Assembly (NCBI RefSeq): GCF_003952225.1
Contig: NZ_CP034437.1
Coordinates: 4,912,501 to 4,976,500, forward strand
Origin: Paenibacillus albus
Lineage (GTDB): Bacteria > Bacillota > Bacilli > Paenibacillales > Paenibacillaceae
DNA length: 64,000 nt
Direction of reading: 5' to 3'
Translations under genes and position numbers: made by a program
The notes under the pieces: model-generated
Told to the model about the DNA's origin: nothing
Seen by the model: only the letters and a program-made list of their open reading frames with translations
Database searches by the model: none
Shown: one piece after another, positions 25,591 through 34,432 of the stretch
How positions within the stretch are numbered: the first letter of the stretch is position 1
Layout: the number at the start of each line of letters is the position of its first letter

Positions 25591-25604
25591 ATAATGGCAG
25601 TTAT
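25591..25604. promoter_or_regulatory. Candidate LysR box in the divergent purA-like/lysR gap
   Basis: ATAATGGCAGTTAT, an ATAA-N6-TTAT inverted repeat, lies in the 124-bp gap between the two divergent genes, where LysR regulators normally bind. Support is symmetry and location only. Confidence 0.35.
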
Positions 25605-25665
25605 AGACATTAGAAAAATTCATATAAGTAATAGCACATATAAAACGAAGTAATGGAGTGACAGG

Positions 25666-26598
25666 ATGAGCGAGATTAATATGGAGTGGTATCGAAGCTT
25701 CTACTGGACAGCGAGAATGGGCAGTTTATCTCGGGCGGCAGAGCAGCTGCATATTACGCAGCCGGCGATCAGCCATACGTTGAAGCAGCTGGAACACGCG
25801 CTTGGCGGACCGCTGTTCTTCCGTTCGGCCAAAGGGGTGTCATTAACAGCTGAAGGCGAGGTCATGCTGCAATACGTGGAGCAAGCGTTCAACCTGTTCG
25901 AATCTGGGGAGAAACGGATAGCGGACATGCGCAATCTGGACGAAGGCGAGATTAGAATCGGAGCGGGAGATACGCTGAGCAAGCATTATTTGCTTCCCTT
26001 TCTGGAGAAGTTTCATAAAGAGTATCCGAACATTCGCATTCATGTGACGAATCAAACGACTCCGGAGACGCTGAATCTGCTCAAAGAGGGCAAAATGGAT
26101 ATCGGCATCGTCAATTTGCCAGCAGAGGATCGCAAGGTTAAGTTCCTGCGCAGCTTGGCGCAGCAGGATTGTCTAGTCGGCGGCAAGGCGTATGCCAAGC
26201 TGTCACTCCGGCTGCATCAGGAGCCTCTTGCGCTCGCACAGCTGCATGAGTATCCGCTCATTATGTTGGAGCCAGGCGGCAGCACGCGGCATTTTCTGGA
26301 CCGTTATGCGGCATCGGCCGGAGTAGAGCTGAAGCCGGAGCTTGAGCTAGGCAGTCTGGATCTGCTTGTTCAGTTTGCGATAAGCGGCTTCGGTCTTGCT
26401 TTTGTGACGCGTAATTATGTGGAGCAGGAGCTGGCTCGCGGCGAATTGGTCGAAATCCCGCTCACCCCTGCCATACCAGAGCGGCACATCGGCGTCGCCA
26501 TGCTTCGCGGTGTACCGCTCTCTTCCGCTTCGAAGCGGTTTATTTCACTGCTCCCTTTTGCAGAGGTAGATGTAGATGATGTTGACGTTGATGAGTAA
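25666..26598 (+). CDS. LysR-family transcriptional regulator
   Basis: 310 residues. The N-terminal winged helix-turn-helix is typical (SFYWTARMGSLSRAAEQLHITQ...PAISHTLKQLEHALGG). The C-terminal effector domain (about 92-300) has the LysR substrate-binding fold (EIRIGAGDTLSKHYLLPFL, MDIGIVNLP, LIMLEPGGSTR). The acidic tail ends in DVDDVDVDE. It is divergent from the purA-like gene, the classic layout for LysR regulators controlling a neighbour. Its stop is 2 bp from the convergent DUF1284 gene. Confidence 0.93.
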   Translation: MSEINMEWYRSFYWTARMGSLSRAAEQLHITQPAISHTLKQLEHALGGPLFFRSAKGVSLTAEGEVMLQYVEQAFNLFESGEKRIADMRNLDEGEIRIGAGDTLSKHYLLPFLEKFHKEYPNIRIHVTNQTTPETLNLLKEGKMDIGIVNLPAEDRKVKFLRSLAQQDCLVGGKAYAKLSLRLHQEPLALAQLHEYPLIMLEPGGSTRHFLDRYAASAGVELKPELELGSLDLLVQFAISGFGLAFVTRNYVEQELARGELVEIPLTPAIPERHIGVAMLRGVPLSSASKRFISLLPFAEVDVDDVDVDE

Positions 26599-26600
26599 GC

Positions 26601-27017
26601 CTATAATGACGGCATCCAGCCGCCTTGCTTGATTGTACGCACTCCTGCTTCGCAAACACCGTAAGTGCGCCATTCGCACGTATAGCAGAGCGTATTAATG
26701 TCTTCAGGCTGCATGTTTACACGAACACGGTGAATAACATCCTGCCAAGGCAAGGTCATGCCTGCGCTGAAATCGAGTTTATCGAGAATCCGTTTGTCGT
26801 GTTCATACACGGAACGATTCTCACAGTGCTGCTCGGCATCCTTCGGGAAGCATGCACACAAGTCATCGGGTCCGCCGATAATCGTGATAAGCGTCTGAGG
26901 CTGCTCGCGCAGCTCGTTATATACCAGGCGCATATTGGCAGAGAATTTTGCAGAGTAGCCCATCCCTCGGAAACCGAGCAGACAGAGCAGATGATGTCCG
27001 CGAAGCCGGATCTCCAT
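26601..27017 (-). CDS. DUF1284 family protein (Cys-rich, possible Fe-S)
   Basis: 138 residues. The N-terminus IRLRGHHLLCLLGFRGMGYS is the family signature. Conserved cysteines follow in DDLCACFPKDAEQHC and CYTCEWRTYGVCEAG and could ligate an iron-sulfur cluster. Function is unknown. It is 28 nt downstream of a GNAT gene on the same strand and may be co-transcribed with it. Confidence 0.85.
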   Translation of the reverse strand: MEIRLRGHHLLCLLGFRGMGYSAKFSANMRLVYNELREQPQTLITIIGGPDDLCACFPKDAEQHCENRSVYEHDKRILDKLDFSAGMTLPWQDVIHRVRVNMQPEDINTLCYTCEWRTYGVCEAGVRTIKQGGWMPSL

Positions 27018-27045
27018 GCCGCTTCCTCCTTCTTATAATTGCTAG

Positions 27046-27810
27046 CTAAGCCTGCGTTTGTTGTACGCGATATCCATAACGATAGATTTCTTTGTAATTT
27101 AGCTTCTCATATAAACGATTAGCTGGCGCGTTGCTCCCTACGACGAGCAGATAGCTTCTCATGGCTCCGTTATCCCTCGCCCATGCAAGCATATGAAGAA
27201 TGAGCTGCTCCCCATAACCACGGTTTCTGTCCGAACGGTTCGTCACGATATCATAGAGGCCAAGGAAGCCGCGCTCCAATGCGCCAAGACCACAAGCAAC
27301 CGGATTGTCGCCATCGTAGAGCGTGAAGAAAGCCTGCTTTACTTTCGATTGTTTAATGATTTTGGCGCAGTTCACCTTATCTGCCTCGGTCATTTCATTG
27401 AACGCACACAAGTGATCCAGCCATTCATCGCTTAGTGTGGATTCGACTGCGATACGCGAAAGGTGCGGCACTTGTAGTTGTTCCAGACTTTCCAATAGCA
27501 TAACACGTGAAGGATCAGCAATGGCATAATTTCGTTTCTGAAGCTCCGCGTCCAGCGTGGATGGACATAACGGGGTCATCTTAAAGATCGCCGGCAGCCC
27601 TTCTTTCTTGTAAAAGGCCTCGCACGCTTTGATCCGCGCAGCAAGCACAGCTTCATCTCCATCTGAGCCATACATCGCGTGAACCGAATTCGACCGTTTC
27701 GTATAGCCGTTTCCAAACCTCAGCTGCCAGCCCTCGTAGGCTACAGTCTGCAGAGAAGGCCACGCATTCATCGTTAATTCTTCGATCGTCTCTACCAAGC
27801 TCATCATCAT
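27046..27810 (-). CDS. GNAT family N-acetyltransferase
   Basis: 254 residues; the first of three consecutive ATGs is 7 nt after GGAGGTGG. The C-terminal half is a GNAT domain, with the acetyl-CoA loop RSDRNRGYGEQLILHML and the late motif SNAPANRLYEKLNYKEIYRYGYR. The N-terminal half (about 1-120) is a second, degenerate GNAT-like region with the segment WQLRFGNGYTKRSNSV, a layout known from a subgroup of bacterial acetyltransferases. The substrate is unknown. Confidence 0.88.
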   Translation of the reverse strand: MMMSLVETIEELTMNAWPSLQTVAYEGWQLRFGNGYTKRSNSVHAMYGSDGDEAVLAARIKACEAFYKKEGLPAIFKMTPLCPSTLDAELQKRNYAIADPSRVMLLESLEQLQVPHLSRIAVESTLSDEWLDHLCAFNEMTEADKVNCAKIIKQSKVKQAFFTLYDGDNPVACGLGALERGFLGLYDIVTNRSDRNRGYGEQLILHMLAWARDNGAMRSYLLVVGSNAPANRLYEKLNYKEIYRYGYRVQQTQA

Positions 27811-27943
27811 TCAAGCTCCACCTCCAATAGATATTGTATAAATATACATATTAATGACTAATTATTCAACAGAGAAAACGTGTATCCGGCGCGCAAAACA
27901 TGGTAAACTGATTGTTGTATCCATATCGAAAGGCGGAGAATTA

Positions 27944-28738
27944 ATGGTACATACGTTCTTGATCGCGCCCATCACTTACACTCCCTTCGCAAGCGAAGAT
28001 GAGCAAATACAGCAATGTAAAGAATGGGGCTTACTATCCGAGAAAGCTACGAAGACGAAATTATTCGCATATAAAGGCGGCGGCCTTAACACGACCTGCT
28101 CCATTGTCGGCTACGCTGATAAAATGACGGCAGTACTCGAATTCGATAATATGCAGCAGCATTGCATTCACCCTTCCTATTTGAAAGAGATGCAGACCGC
28201 TAGCTTCGGCGTGAAGCAAACGTTTGCGACCGACGAAAACAGCGGCGAGCAAGAAGCTCTGAGCAGCGATACGGCGCCTGCAACGGCTGAAGCGGTAGTA
28301 GAATCGGCAGAGACTGCTGCCGTTCATGCTGCTGTAGCGGCGGCGGAAGCCGATGTGGTGGAGGCTGAAGCTTCTGTGGAAGCCGAGGCTCCAGCGGTTG
28401 TGGAGCCGAAGAAGAAAGCAGCGAAGAAGGAGAAAGCGCCTAAGCTGCAGCTGCCGGTGGAGAAAGTGAGAATGACGGCGACGATCAAGGAGTTTACGAC
28501 GGTGCCGAACAATTTCACCGAGGAAGAGGACGAAGTCATTATTTATGAAGCGGCTTCGATAGCCGATCCCGCCATCGAGATTGGCGATGCTTGGTCCAGC
28601 TACAGCGCAACGCTGAAGAAGCTGGAGCTCGAAATCGGACATACGCTTACATTCGAATGCAAAATCGTGGAGAAGAAGCTGACTAAGCATCCTGTCCGCT
28701 ATAAGATCAACAATCCATCGAAGCTTCAGAAGCTGTAG
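27944..28738 (+). CDS. Unknown protein with Ala/Glu/Val-rich linker
   Basis: 264 residues from ATG 27944 (GGCGGAG five bases upstream). Residues 1-105 form a compact alpha/beta domain (TFLIAPITYTPFASEDEQ, FDNMQQHCIHPSYLKEM). Residues about 110-180 are low complexity, rich in Ala, Glu and Val, ending in a basic patch (KKKAAKKEKAPK). Residues 185-264 form a second folded region (VRMTATIKEFTTVPNNF...HPVRYKINN). No family is recognised and no signal or membrane segment is seen. The acidic linker and basic patch suggest a flexible two-domain protein, perhaps nucleic-acid or envelope associated (speculative). Two terminators follow. Confidence 0.7.
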   Translation: MVHTFLIAPITYTPFASEDEQIQQCKEWGLLSEKATKTKLFAYKGGGLNTTCSIVGYADKMTAVLEFDNMQQHCIHPSYLKEMQTASFGVKQTFATDENSGEQEALSSDTAPATAEAVVESAETAAVHAAVAAAEADVVEAEASVEAEAPAVVEPKKKAAKKEKAPKLQLPVEKVRMTATIKEFTTVPNNFTEEEDEVIIYEAASIADPAIEIGDAWSSYSATLKKLELEIGHTLTFECKIVEKKLTKHPVRYKINNPSKLQKL

Positions 28739-28745
28739 CAATGAT

Positions 28746-28779
28746 ACGGAGCCCCTCTATTTGGAGGGACTCCGTTTTT
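28746..28779 (+). terminator. Terminator 1 after the gene at 27944
   Basis: ACGGAG-C-CCCTC pairs with GGAGGG-A-CTCCGT across a TATTT loop and is followed by TTTTTG. Confidence 0.85.
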
Positions 28780-28782
28780 GTT

Positions 28783-28812
28783 AAACCCGCGTTTTTTAGG
28801 ACGCGGGTTTTT
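28783..28812 (+). terminator. Terminator 2 after the gene at 27944
   Basis: AACCCGCGT pairs with ACGCGGGTT and is followed by TTTC; it is placed in tandem with terminator 1. Confidence 0.8.
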
Positions 28813-28913
28813 CTTTTGTTAATTGCAGGGAGCGGCACGGCTAATCTAGATCTCAGAAGTGGAGAGTGTTGAGGAGCCGCTCGCTCTCTCACTTACTTTA
28901 ACGACAAAAAAAA

Positions 28914-29212
28914 CGAGAGCACATATAGGCTCTCTCAGCCGACTTTCGGCCCGATTCGGTTGCTGAGAGCACACATGAGTTCTCTCAACTCCACCATTCC
29001 AGACTGCGCGACTGCTCTTTACCGCTGAGAGAGGATTTTCCCGCTCTCAGCGCAGGATTATCGTGTTTCCACCTACCGAGAGAGGCTTTTCCCTCTCTCA
29101 ATACCAGCCAAACGTTCAAAACAACCGATTTCCCACCTGAGAGAGGCTTTTCCCTCTCTCAGTATACGATTGCTGCGTCTCCGGCTATCGAGAGAGGCTT
29201 TACCCTCTCTCG
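28914..29212. repeat. Array of six GAGAG-type hairpins
   Basis: Within the 711-bp gene-free stretch 28739-29450 six inverted repeats recur every 50-60 bp: about 28914-28937 (GAGAGC/GCTCTC), 28962-28987, 29023-29052 (CGCTGAGAG/CTCTCAGCG, 9 bp), 29077-29099, 29137-29162 and 29188-29213. The last three share GAGAGAGGCTTT-N-CCCTCTCTC almost exactly. The array shares CTCTCAACTCC-CCA and the CTGAGAG theme with the repeat at 7281. The rest of the gap holds nothing recognisable apart from two terminators at its left end. Confidence 0.8.
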
Positions 29213-29450
29213 ATGCCAGCAATCCGATCAAGCATCCACACTCGCTCCTTCTTGAACAGCCGCCCCACCTCACAGTCTGACCTCCCTTCGCAAATCGCTC
29301 CGCCTGTCCGCCGCACCCGGCTAAGAGGATTATTCTTTTGCATCCCCCACCTTCTTCCTTCCTTATGAAAAGCATGCTTAAAGGCCATACTACTAGATAG
29401 GTCAAGCTTCTGAAGCTTTGCCTGCTCACTGAAAGGAGTCCGATAAGCAC

Positions 29451-31244
29451 ATGCAACCGACTAACGACCCCATAAAAGAGGCTCCGGCCGTCAAACGCAA
29501 GCTGCATCCGAGCGTTGATTTACAATTCGACCGTACCTGGCTACACAATCTGCAGGATCGCGTTGACCGCAACGGCCCATGGGACGATTGGACGATGTAT
29601 CAGCTGGCGATTGAAGCTGAGCAGTCGAGACTTATTGGAAGCTTCGACGATTTGCAATGCTTGCGCAGCCTCCCATCCTTCGAGCCGATGACGCATCAAA
29701 TTTCAACGGCGCGCAAGGTGCTGCATGAGATGAGCGGACGCGCCATTCTTGCCGACGAGGTTGGACTTGGCAAGACCATTGAAGCAGGTCTCGTGCTGAA
29801 AGAATATATCGTGCGAGGTTTAGTGAAGAAGGCGCTTATCCTCGTTCCCGCTTCCCTCGTGCTGCAGTGGGTGCGGGAGTTAAACAGCAAATTCGGCATC
29901 TCGGCTGTCGCGCAGAAGAAAGAGCATTCCTGGGCCAACGATATCGTCGTCGCTTCGATGGACACGGCAAAGCGTGATCCGCACCGCGAGCGGCTGCTCG
30001 CTCAGGACTTCGACATCCTCATCATTGATGAGGCGCATAAGCTGAAGAATAAGAAAACAACCAACTATCAGTTCGTCAACCAGCTCCGCAAAAAATATTG
30101 CCTTCTGCTGACGGCTACGCCCGTGCAGAACGATCTGGACGAGCTATATAACTTGATTACGCTGCTTAAACCGGGCCAGCTGGGCGGGCAGAATGAATTC
30201 GCAGCGAATTTCGTCCTCGATAAGCGGCTGCCGAAGAACGAAGAGCAGCTGCATGAAGCGCTCTCAACAGTCATGATCCGCAACCGCCGCGGTGACGGCG
30301 ATATCCACTTCACGAAACGGATCGTGAAGAATATCCCGCTCGATCTCTCGAATGAGGAGCAAGCACTCTATGATGGTGTGACGAAGTTCGTTCGCGAACG
30401 CGCAGGCGAATCGGACGGTGATTGGTCGAGCCTGCTTTCGCTCGTCACACTTCAGCGCGAAGTATGCAGCAGTCGCGATGCCGTATTCGTCACGCTCGTC
30501 AATATGTTCAAGAAGACGCCGGAGGATTCTCCGCATCGCGCGAAAATTTGGGAGCTTGTCGAAGTCATTCGTGCCATTACCTCCAATACGAAAGCGGAGA
30601 AAGCGATGGAGCTTGTCCGCGAGATGAACGATAAAGTTATTATTTTCACCGAGTACCGGGCGACGCAGGAGTATCTGCTTCAGTATTTTCGCGCCAACAA
30701 CATGGTTGCCGTCCCCTACCGAGGCGGGATGAACCGAGGCAAGAAGGATTGGATGATGGACCTGTTCCGCGGCCGCGCTCAAGTCCTTATCGCTACGGAA
30801 GCTGGCGGCGAAGGCATCAATCTGCAGTTCTGTCACCACATGATTAACTTCGATCTGCCTTGGAATCCGATGCGAGTGGAGCAGCGGATTGGGCGGGTCC
30901 ACCGGCTCGGCCAGACGAGCGATGTCCGAATCTATAATCTGTGCACGAAGGGAACGATCGAAGAGCATATCGTCAATCTGCTTCATGAGAAAATCAATCT
31001 CTTCGAGCTTGTCATTGGCGAGCTGGATCATATTCTCGAACGCTTCGAGAAGAACGAATCTCTGGAGCAGCGGCTTGCGAGGCTTATGCTGGAGACCGGC
31101 GGCAATGGCGATTTGCTGCGCAAGCAAATTGACGATCTCGGCAACTCACTCAGCCGCATCCGCGATGAAGTGGAGCTGGAAGAAGACGAGATGAGCGCAA
31201 TCAACTCGATAATGAATGCCGTTGGCCAAGAGGTGCGACCATGA
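29451..31244 (+). CDS. yqhH: SNF2-family helicase (YqhH-like)
   Basis: 597 residues, complete SNF2/RapA-type ATPase. Motifs in order: Walker A ADEVGLGKTIEAG (101-113), LVPASLVLQW, DEAH 193-196 (IIDEAHKLKN), LLTATPVQND, then in the second RecA lobe KVIIFTEYRATQEYL, ATEAGGEGINLQF and RIGRVHRLGQ. No DNA-binding accessory domain is visible beyond a short helical C-terminus (about 510-597). It resembles Bacillus subtilis YqhH in length and in being followed by yqhG. The function of this pair is not established; DNA or RNA-polymerase remodelling is inferred from the family. Confidence 0.9.
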   Translation: MQPTNDPIKEAPAVKRKLHPSVDLQFDRTWLHNLQDRVDRNGPWDDWTMYQLAIEAEQSRLIGSFDDLQCLRSLPSFEPMTHQISTARKVLHEMSGRAILADEVGLGKTIEAGLVLKEYIVRGLVKKALILVPASLVLQWVRELNSKFGISAVAQKKEHSWANDIVVASMDTAKRDPHRERLLAQDFDILIIDEAHKLKNKKTTNYQFVNQLRKKYCLLLTATPVQNDLDELYNLITLLKPGQLGGQNEFAANFVLDKRLPKNEEQLHEALSTVMIRNRRGDGDIHFTKRIVKNIPLDLSNEEQALYDGVTKFVRERAGESDGDWSSLLSLVTLQREVCSSRDAVFVTLVNMFKKTPEDSPHRAKIWELVEVIRAITSNTKAEKAMELVREMNDKVIIFTEYRATQEYLLQYFRANNMVAVPYRGGMNRGKKDWMMDLFRGRAQVLIATEAGGEGINLQFCHHMINFDLPWNPMRVEQRIGRVHRLGQTSDVRIYNLCTKGTIEEHIVNLLHEKINLFELVIGELDHILERFEKNESLEQRLARLMLETGGNGDLLRKQIDDLGNSLSRIRDEVELEEDEMSAINSIMNAVGQEVRP

Positions 31245-32215
31245 ACGAACGCCAAATACAAAAATTCGTGCAGCGGTATCTGGATGCTACTGGCTGTCAC
31301 ATCGTGGAGAAATCGCCTGCCCACTTCCATGTCAAGCTGTCTCCGAAGGCTGACCGCGATCTGACGAATCGTCCCTATTATTGGAGCTTCGTTGACCGTA
31401 CAGGTGCTGATCCGGAGACGATGTCGCTGCTGCTCGTTACAGACAAGCAGAAGTACGACAATCAAGCCGCAGCACAGGCAGAAGCCGCGCAGAAACAGCA
31501 GTCTTCTCCGAGCAACGCCGAAGCTAATTCAGCACAGACGCCGAATTCGGCGGAAGCCGCGCTTAACCGGTCCTTCGGCTACATTCACGGTACGCTGAAC
31601 ACGAATATCCGCGTCCCGCGGGAAGATCTCTATTTTGGCTCAAGACGGCTCAATCAGCTGTTCGAATCTTCCCGTCAAGGCGGCAGCTACCTATGTCTAT
31701 TTCAAGAGCCTGATAAGCGCAGCAACTCCCCGCTTGATTCAACCGCTTACAGCGCGTGGCTTGGCGTGAATATGAAGGTCGAGTTCGCCTGCGACATGAA
31801 GCGCGAAGAATTTCATTCCTTCGGCATCTCTCTGGCGACTGGCCAATGCATCGAACAGTTCCACGATCGGCTGCTGCAATACCGCATGACGCCTAAGCTG
31901 CCGCCTAACGTGCATACGGCCAAGAACGCGCTCACACTTGTTAAAGCAGCCGCGATCGCGGAGCAAACGCTTGAGCGAAAGCTGCGGAATTACGATTATT
32001 CATGGGCGGTTGCTGCTGCCAAGCGGTTAAACGAAGAGCTCGATACAATCAATCATTATTACGAGCCGCTTCTGGAATCGGCAGAGGAAGAGAACAAACC
32101 GCAAATTACGGAGCAATTCGAGCGCCGGCAGGATGAAATTCGGTGGCAGTATGAGCCTCGTGTGACGGCTTCCGCCATCAATTGCGGCATCTTCTACTTG
32201 CAAGGCATTGGCTGA
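31241..32215 (+). CDS. yqhG: YqhG family protein
   Basis: 324 residues; its ATG overlaps the helicase stop (ATGA), so the two are translated together. The N-terminus (QIQKFVQRYLDATGCHIVEKSPAHFHVKLSP) and the middle (YIHGTLNTNIRVPREDLYFGS...FQEP) fit the YqhG family. A Gln/Ala/Asn-rich insert lies at about 75-110. No enzyme motif or membrane segment is seen. Strict pairing with an SNF2 ATPase suggests the two work as a complex (inference). Confidence 0.85.
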   Translation: MNERQIQKFVQRYLDATGCHIVEKSPAHFHVKLSPKADRDLTNRPYYWSFVDRTGADPETMSLLLVTDKQKYDNQAAAQAEAAQKQQSSPSNAEANSAQTPNSAEAALNRSFGYIHGTLNTNIRVPREDLYFGSRRLNQLFESSRQGGSYLCLFQEPDKRSNSPLDSTAYSAWLGVNMKVEFACDMKREEFHSFGISLATGQCIEQFHDRLLQYRMTPKLPPNVHTAKNALTLVKAAAIAEQTLERKLRNYDYSWAVAAAKRLNEELDTINHYYEPLLESAEEENKPQITEQFERRQDEIRWQYEPRVTASAINCGIFYLQGIG

Positions 32216-32403
32216 GCCATATAGGTCTGCATGAAGCGACAAGAACAGCGGTATGCACCAACCATCCGGCAAAAATAGAACGATGCTTGTCCGAGCGGCT
32301 TGACAGGTTCCTACACCCTTTTTCGCGTGATTTCGTTACAATTACCGTGTCAGGATCGAACGAACTAAGGCAAGTCAAATCTCAAGGAAGCAGCAGGTGA
32401 TGC

Positions 32404-33321
32404 ATGATGCAAAGCTTTCGTCGCCTTATCCTTATTTTGGCTCTACTCGTCTCCGCTTTCTTCTTGATGAATAACGAGGTTTCAGCCGCAGCAGCTGCCG
32501 CTAGCTCTAGCGCCATTCATGCACCTGCCGTCGTAAAGTCGAAGCTGGAGCAGCAGGTTAGCGCATGGTCTGACACTTTATCCAAGCAGAAAGGGTTCGA
32601 AGCTTGGAAATATGCCACTCCTGTCATCGTCCCCATCGGCCCTGGCACGCACGGATGGCTGGTTACCTTTCAACTCAATCATGAACCTGTTGGTTATATG
32701 ATTGTCAATGCAACGGCGAATGGCGGATTTGCGCTTGGAGAATACGGTGCTGGCAATCACCCCGCCTTTGATCCAAACACACTATATCGCTCCCTGATTC
32801 GTCAAGGATTGATTACATCCTTTGCTGAAGCCATAAAAAAGCCGCTCCATCTGGAACGGCTTTACCTTTCTCCGGTGCTCGCTGTTTGGAAATGGACGAC
32901 AGCAGCCGGAGAAACTTATTATTTGGACGCTTGGACAGCGGAAGCATTGCCGATAACGAATAAAATGTGGGACGAACAGTCAGCAGCCGTCTCCGCGAAG
33001 CTGAATCAGCAAGCACCGACACTTACCACCGTTTCAGAAGTACGCACCAACGATTGCTTCGATCCATACGAACGGATGCCATGGCTCACCAAAGCTCCGC
33101 TGTCGTATGATCAGGTTCGGCTGCACCTTCCGGAATATTTGGATCAGCTGAGCCAAATCCGATATACCGCTGAGCTGTATCGCCAAACGGTGCTCTTCGT
33201 ATTCCCAGCTATTGGATATCACAAGTGGAACAGCTCGTCCATCTTCATTGAAGTGGATTACGAAGGCTCGCGTTACATCCCGATGGCGACGATGAACACT
33301 TTAGGTCATTTTTACCGGTAA
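32404..33321 (+). CDS. Secreted protein of unknown function
   Basis: 305 residues with a clear signal peptide (RRLILILALLVSAFF, cleavage probably after VSAAA near residue 30). The mature part has alternating aromatic strands (PGTHGWLVTFQLNHEPVGYM, AVWKWTTAAGETYYLDAW) and one Cys. The middle region resembles the small beta domains of propeptides or of YqzG-like secreted proteins, but no family can be named. Its last 21 bp overlap the end of the convergent yqzE gene. Confidence 0.75.
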   Translation: MMQSFRRLILILALLVSAFFLMNNEVSAAAAAASSSAIHAPAVVKSKLEQQVSAWSDTLSKQKGFEAWKYATPVIVPIGPGTHGWLVTFQLNHEPVGYMIVNATANGGFALGEYGAGNHPAFDPNTLYRSLIRQGLITSFAEAIKKPLHLERLYLSPVLAVWKWTTAAGETYYLDAWTAEALPITNKMWDEQSAAVSAKLNQQAPTLTTVSEVRTNDCFDPYERMPWLTKAPLSYDQVRLHLPEYLDQLSQIRYTAELYRQTVLFVFPAIGYHKWNSSSIFIEVDYEGSRYIPMATMNTLGHFYR

Positions 33322-33537
33322 ATCAGACTGCTCTTCATTGCTTTCTTCTCGTGCAGTTGACTTAATCCACTGCATGACACCGAATCCGCCTATACCGAAC
33401 CAGCGCGTCAGCCAAGGCTCTCTTGTCGCTTTGGCTTTTTGGCGATTCTCTCTGCGCGTATCCATGGGCATATCAATAAAATTAATCGCTTTGCCTGTAA
33501 TGAATTTGATGTATTCCTCCGGTTTTTCAACAGCCAT
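33301..33537 (-). CDS. yqzE: YqzE family protein
   Basis: 78 residues. The pattern EEYIKFITGKAINFIDMPMD followed by a basic run (TRRENRQKAK) and a short hydrophobic segment (WLTRWFGIGGFGVMQWI) matches the small YqzE family of Bacillus and relatives, which lies near yqhG and the comG genes there. Probably a membrane-associated peptide; the function is unknown. It converges with the secreted protein gene and overlaps it by 21 bp. Confidence 0.78.
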   Translation of the reverse strand: MAVEKPEEYIKFITGKAINFIDMPMDTRRENRQKAKATREPWLTRWFGIGGFGVMQWIKSTAREESNEEQSDLPVKMT

Positions 33538-33670
33538 GACGTATCCCGCTCCTTTTCCCTTATAAATTGCTTATTTACAGTGTCTCCGCTAATCATTTCT
33601 TTCAAACATGAATGAGTTTCCTTGGACTGTGCCACGCTAACCTAAAGGATTATGGAACTGGAGGTTTGGC

Positions 33671-34432
33671 ATGTCCAAGTCAGTAGATCTCATTCAAAAA
33701 ACGTTGACGCGACTCATTCTGCCGCTTTGCACGGTTCTCGCGATAACCGCCAGCCAGCCGGCACCATGCACCGCAGCTGCGTATCCACTGGATGCACCAG
33801 CGAAATATACCAACACTCGCGTGCTGCCGCCGGATTATAGGAGAGCTTTGCCAAGTGCAGAAGTATTAATTGACGTCGGTCATGGCGGCATTGACGGCGG
33901 CGCTCATCATGAGCATGTATTGGAGAAAGACATCAACCTTGCGATTGCCAAAAAGCTCTATTTGCTTCTAAGCGCAAGTGGCATTAATGCTGTACTTAAC
34001 CGAGATGCAGATTACGCGCTAAGCGACGACAATAGGTGGAACCCGGCCCGCTCGAGGCATAGACGCGACTTGTCGCAGCGCAGCCAATTGACCAAAGAAA
34101 TTCAGACGCGCATTCTCGTCAGCATTCATGTGAATTGGGCGCCTGACAAGACTGAGTATGGACCGCTCGTCCTTCATCAGAATGAAGGAGAGAGCGCACT
34201 GCTTGCATTCTGCATCCAGGATGCACTTAACCGCAAACAGAACACCCGCGCACTTCCGCGCGTAGGCAAGCCCTTCTACTTGCTTAATGTCGTCAAGCAG
34301 CCCGCCGTCATTGTAGAGCTCGGATTTCTCAGCCACGAAGGCGACCGCGAGATGCTAACCAACCCTCGCAAGCAGGTTCAGCTTGCAGAAGCGATCAACT
34401 CAGGGGTGAGGAACTATCTCCTTCTCCGCTGA
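33671..34432 (+). CDS. N-acetylmuramoyl-L-alanine amidase (Amidase_3, CwlD-like)
   Basis: 253 residues, ATG 33671 with GGAGG six bases upstream. A signal peptide occupies about 1-36. The catalytic domain has the zinc-site elements of Amidase_3: DVGHGGIDGGA (first His), the Glu in HHEHVLEKDINLAIA, VSIHVNW (second His) and the catalytic Glu in VELGFLSHEGD. No cell-wall-binding repeats are present, as in CwlD, which makes muramic delta-lactam in spore cortex. A germination role is plausible in a spore former but not proven. Its 3' end overlaps the convergent deacetylase gene by 33 bp. Confidence 0.88.
   Translation: MSKSVDLIQKTLTRLILPLCTVLAITASQPAPCTAAAYPLDAPAKYTNTRVLPPDYRRALPSAEVLIDVGHGGIDGGAHHEHVLEKDINLAIAKKLYLLLSASGINAVLNRDADYALSDDNRWNPARSRHRRDLSQRSQLTKEIQTRILVSIHVNWAPDKTEYGPLVLHQNEGESALLAFCIQDALNRKQNTRALPRVGKPFYLLNVVKQPAVIVELGFLSHEGDREMLTNPRKQVQLAEAINSGVRNYLLLR

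Noticed and set aside
28061..28741. 226-codon minus-strand frame over the Ala/Glu-rich gene
   Set aside because: Reverse-strand reading of the low-complexity linker; no ribosome site.
29073..29507. A 144-codon minus-strand frame over the second hairpin array
   Set aside because: The protein is a read-out of the GAGAG hairpins and overlaps the helicase start; no coding signature.
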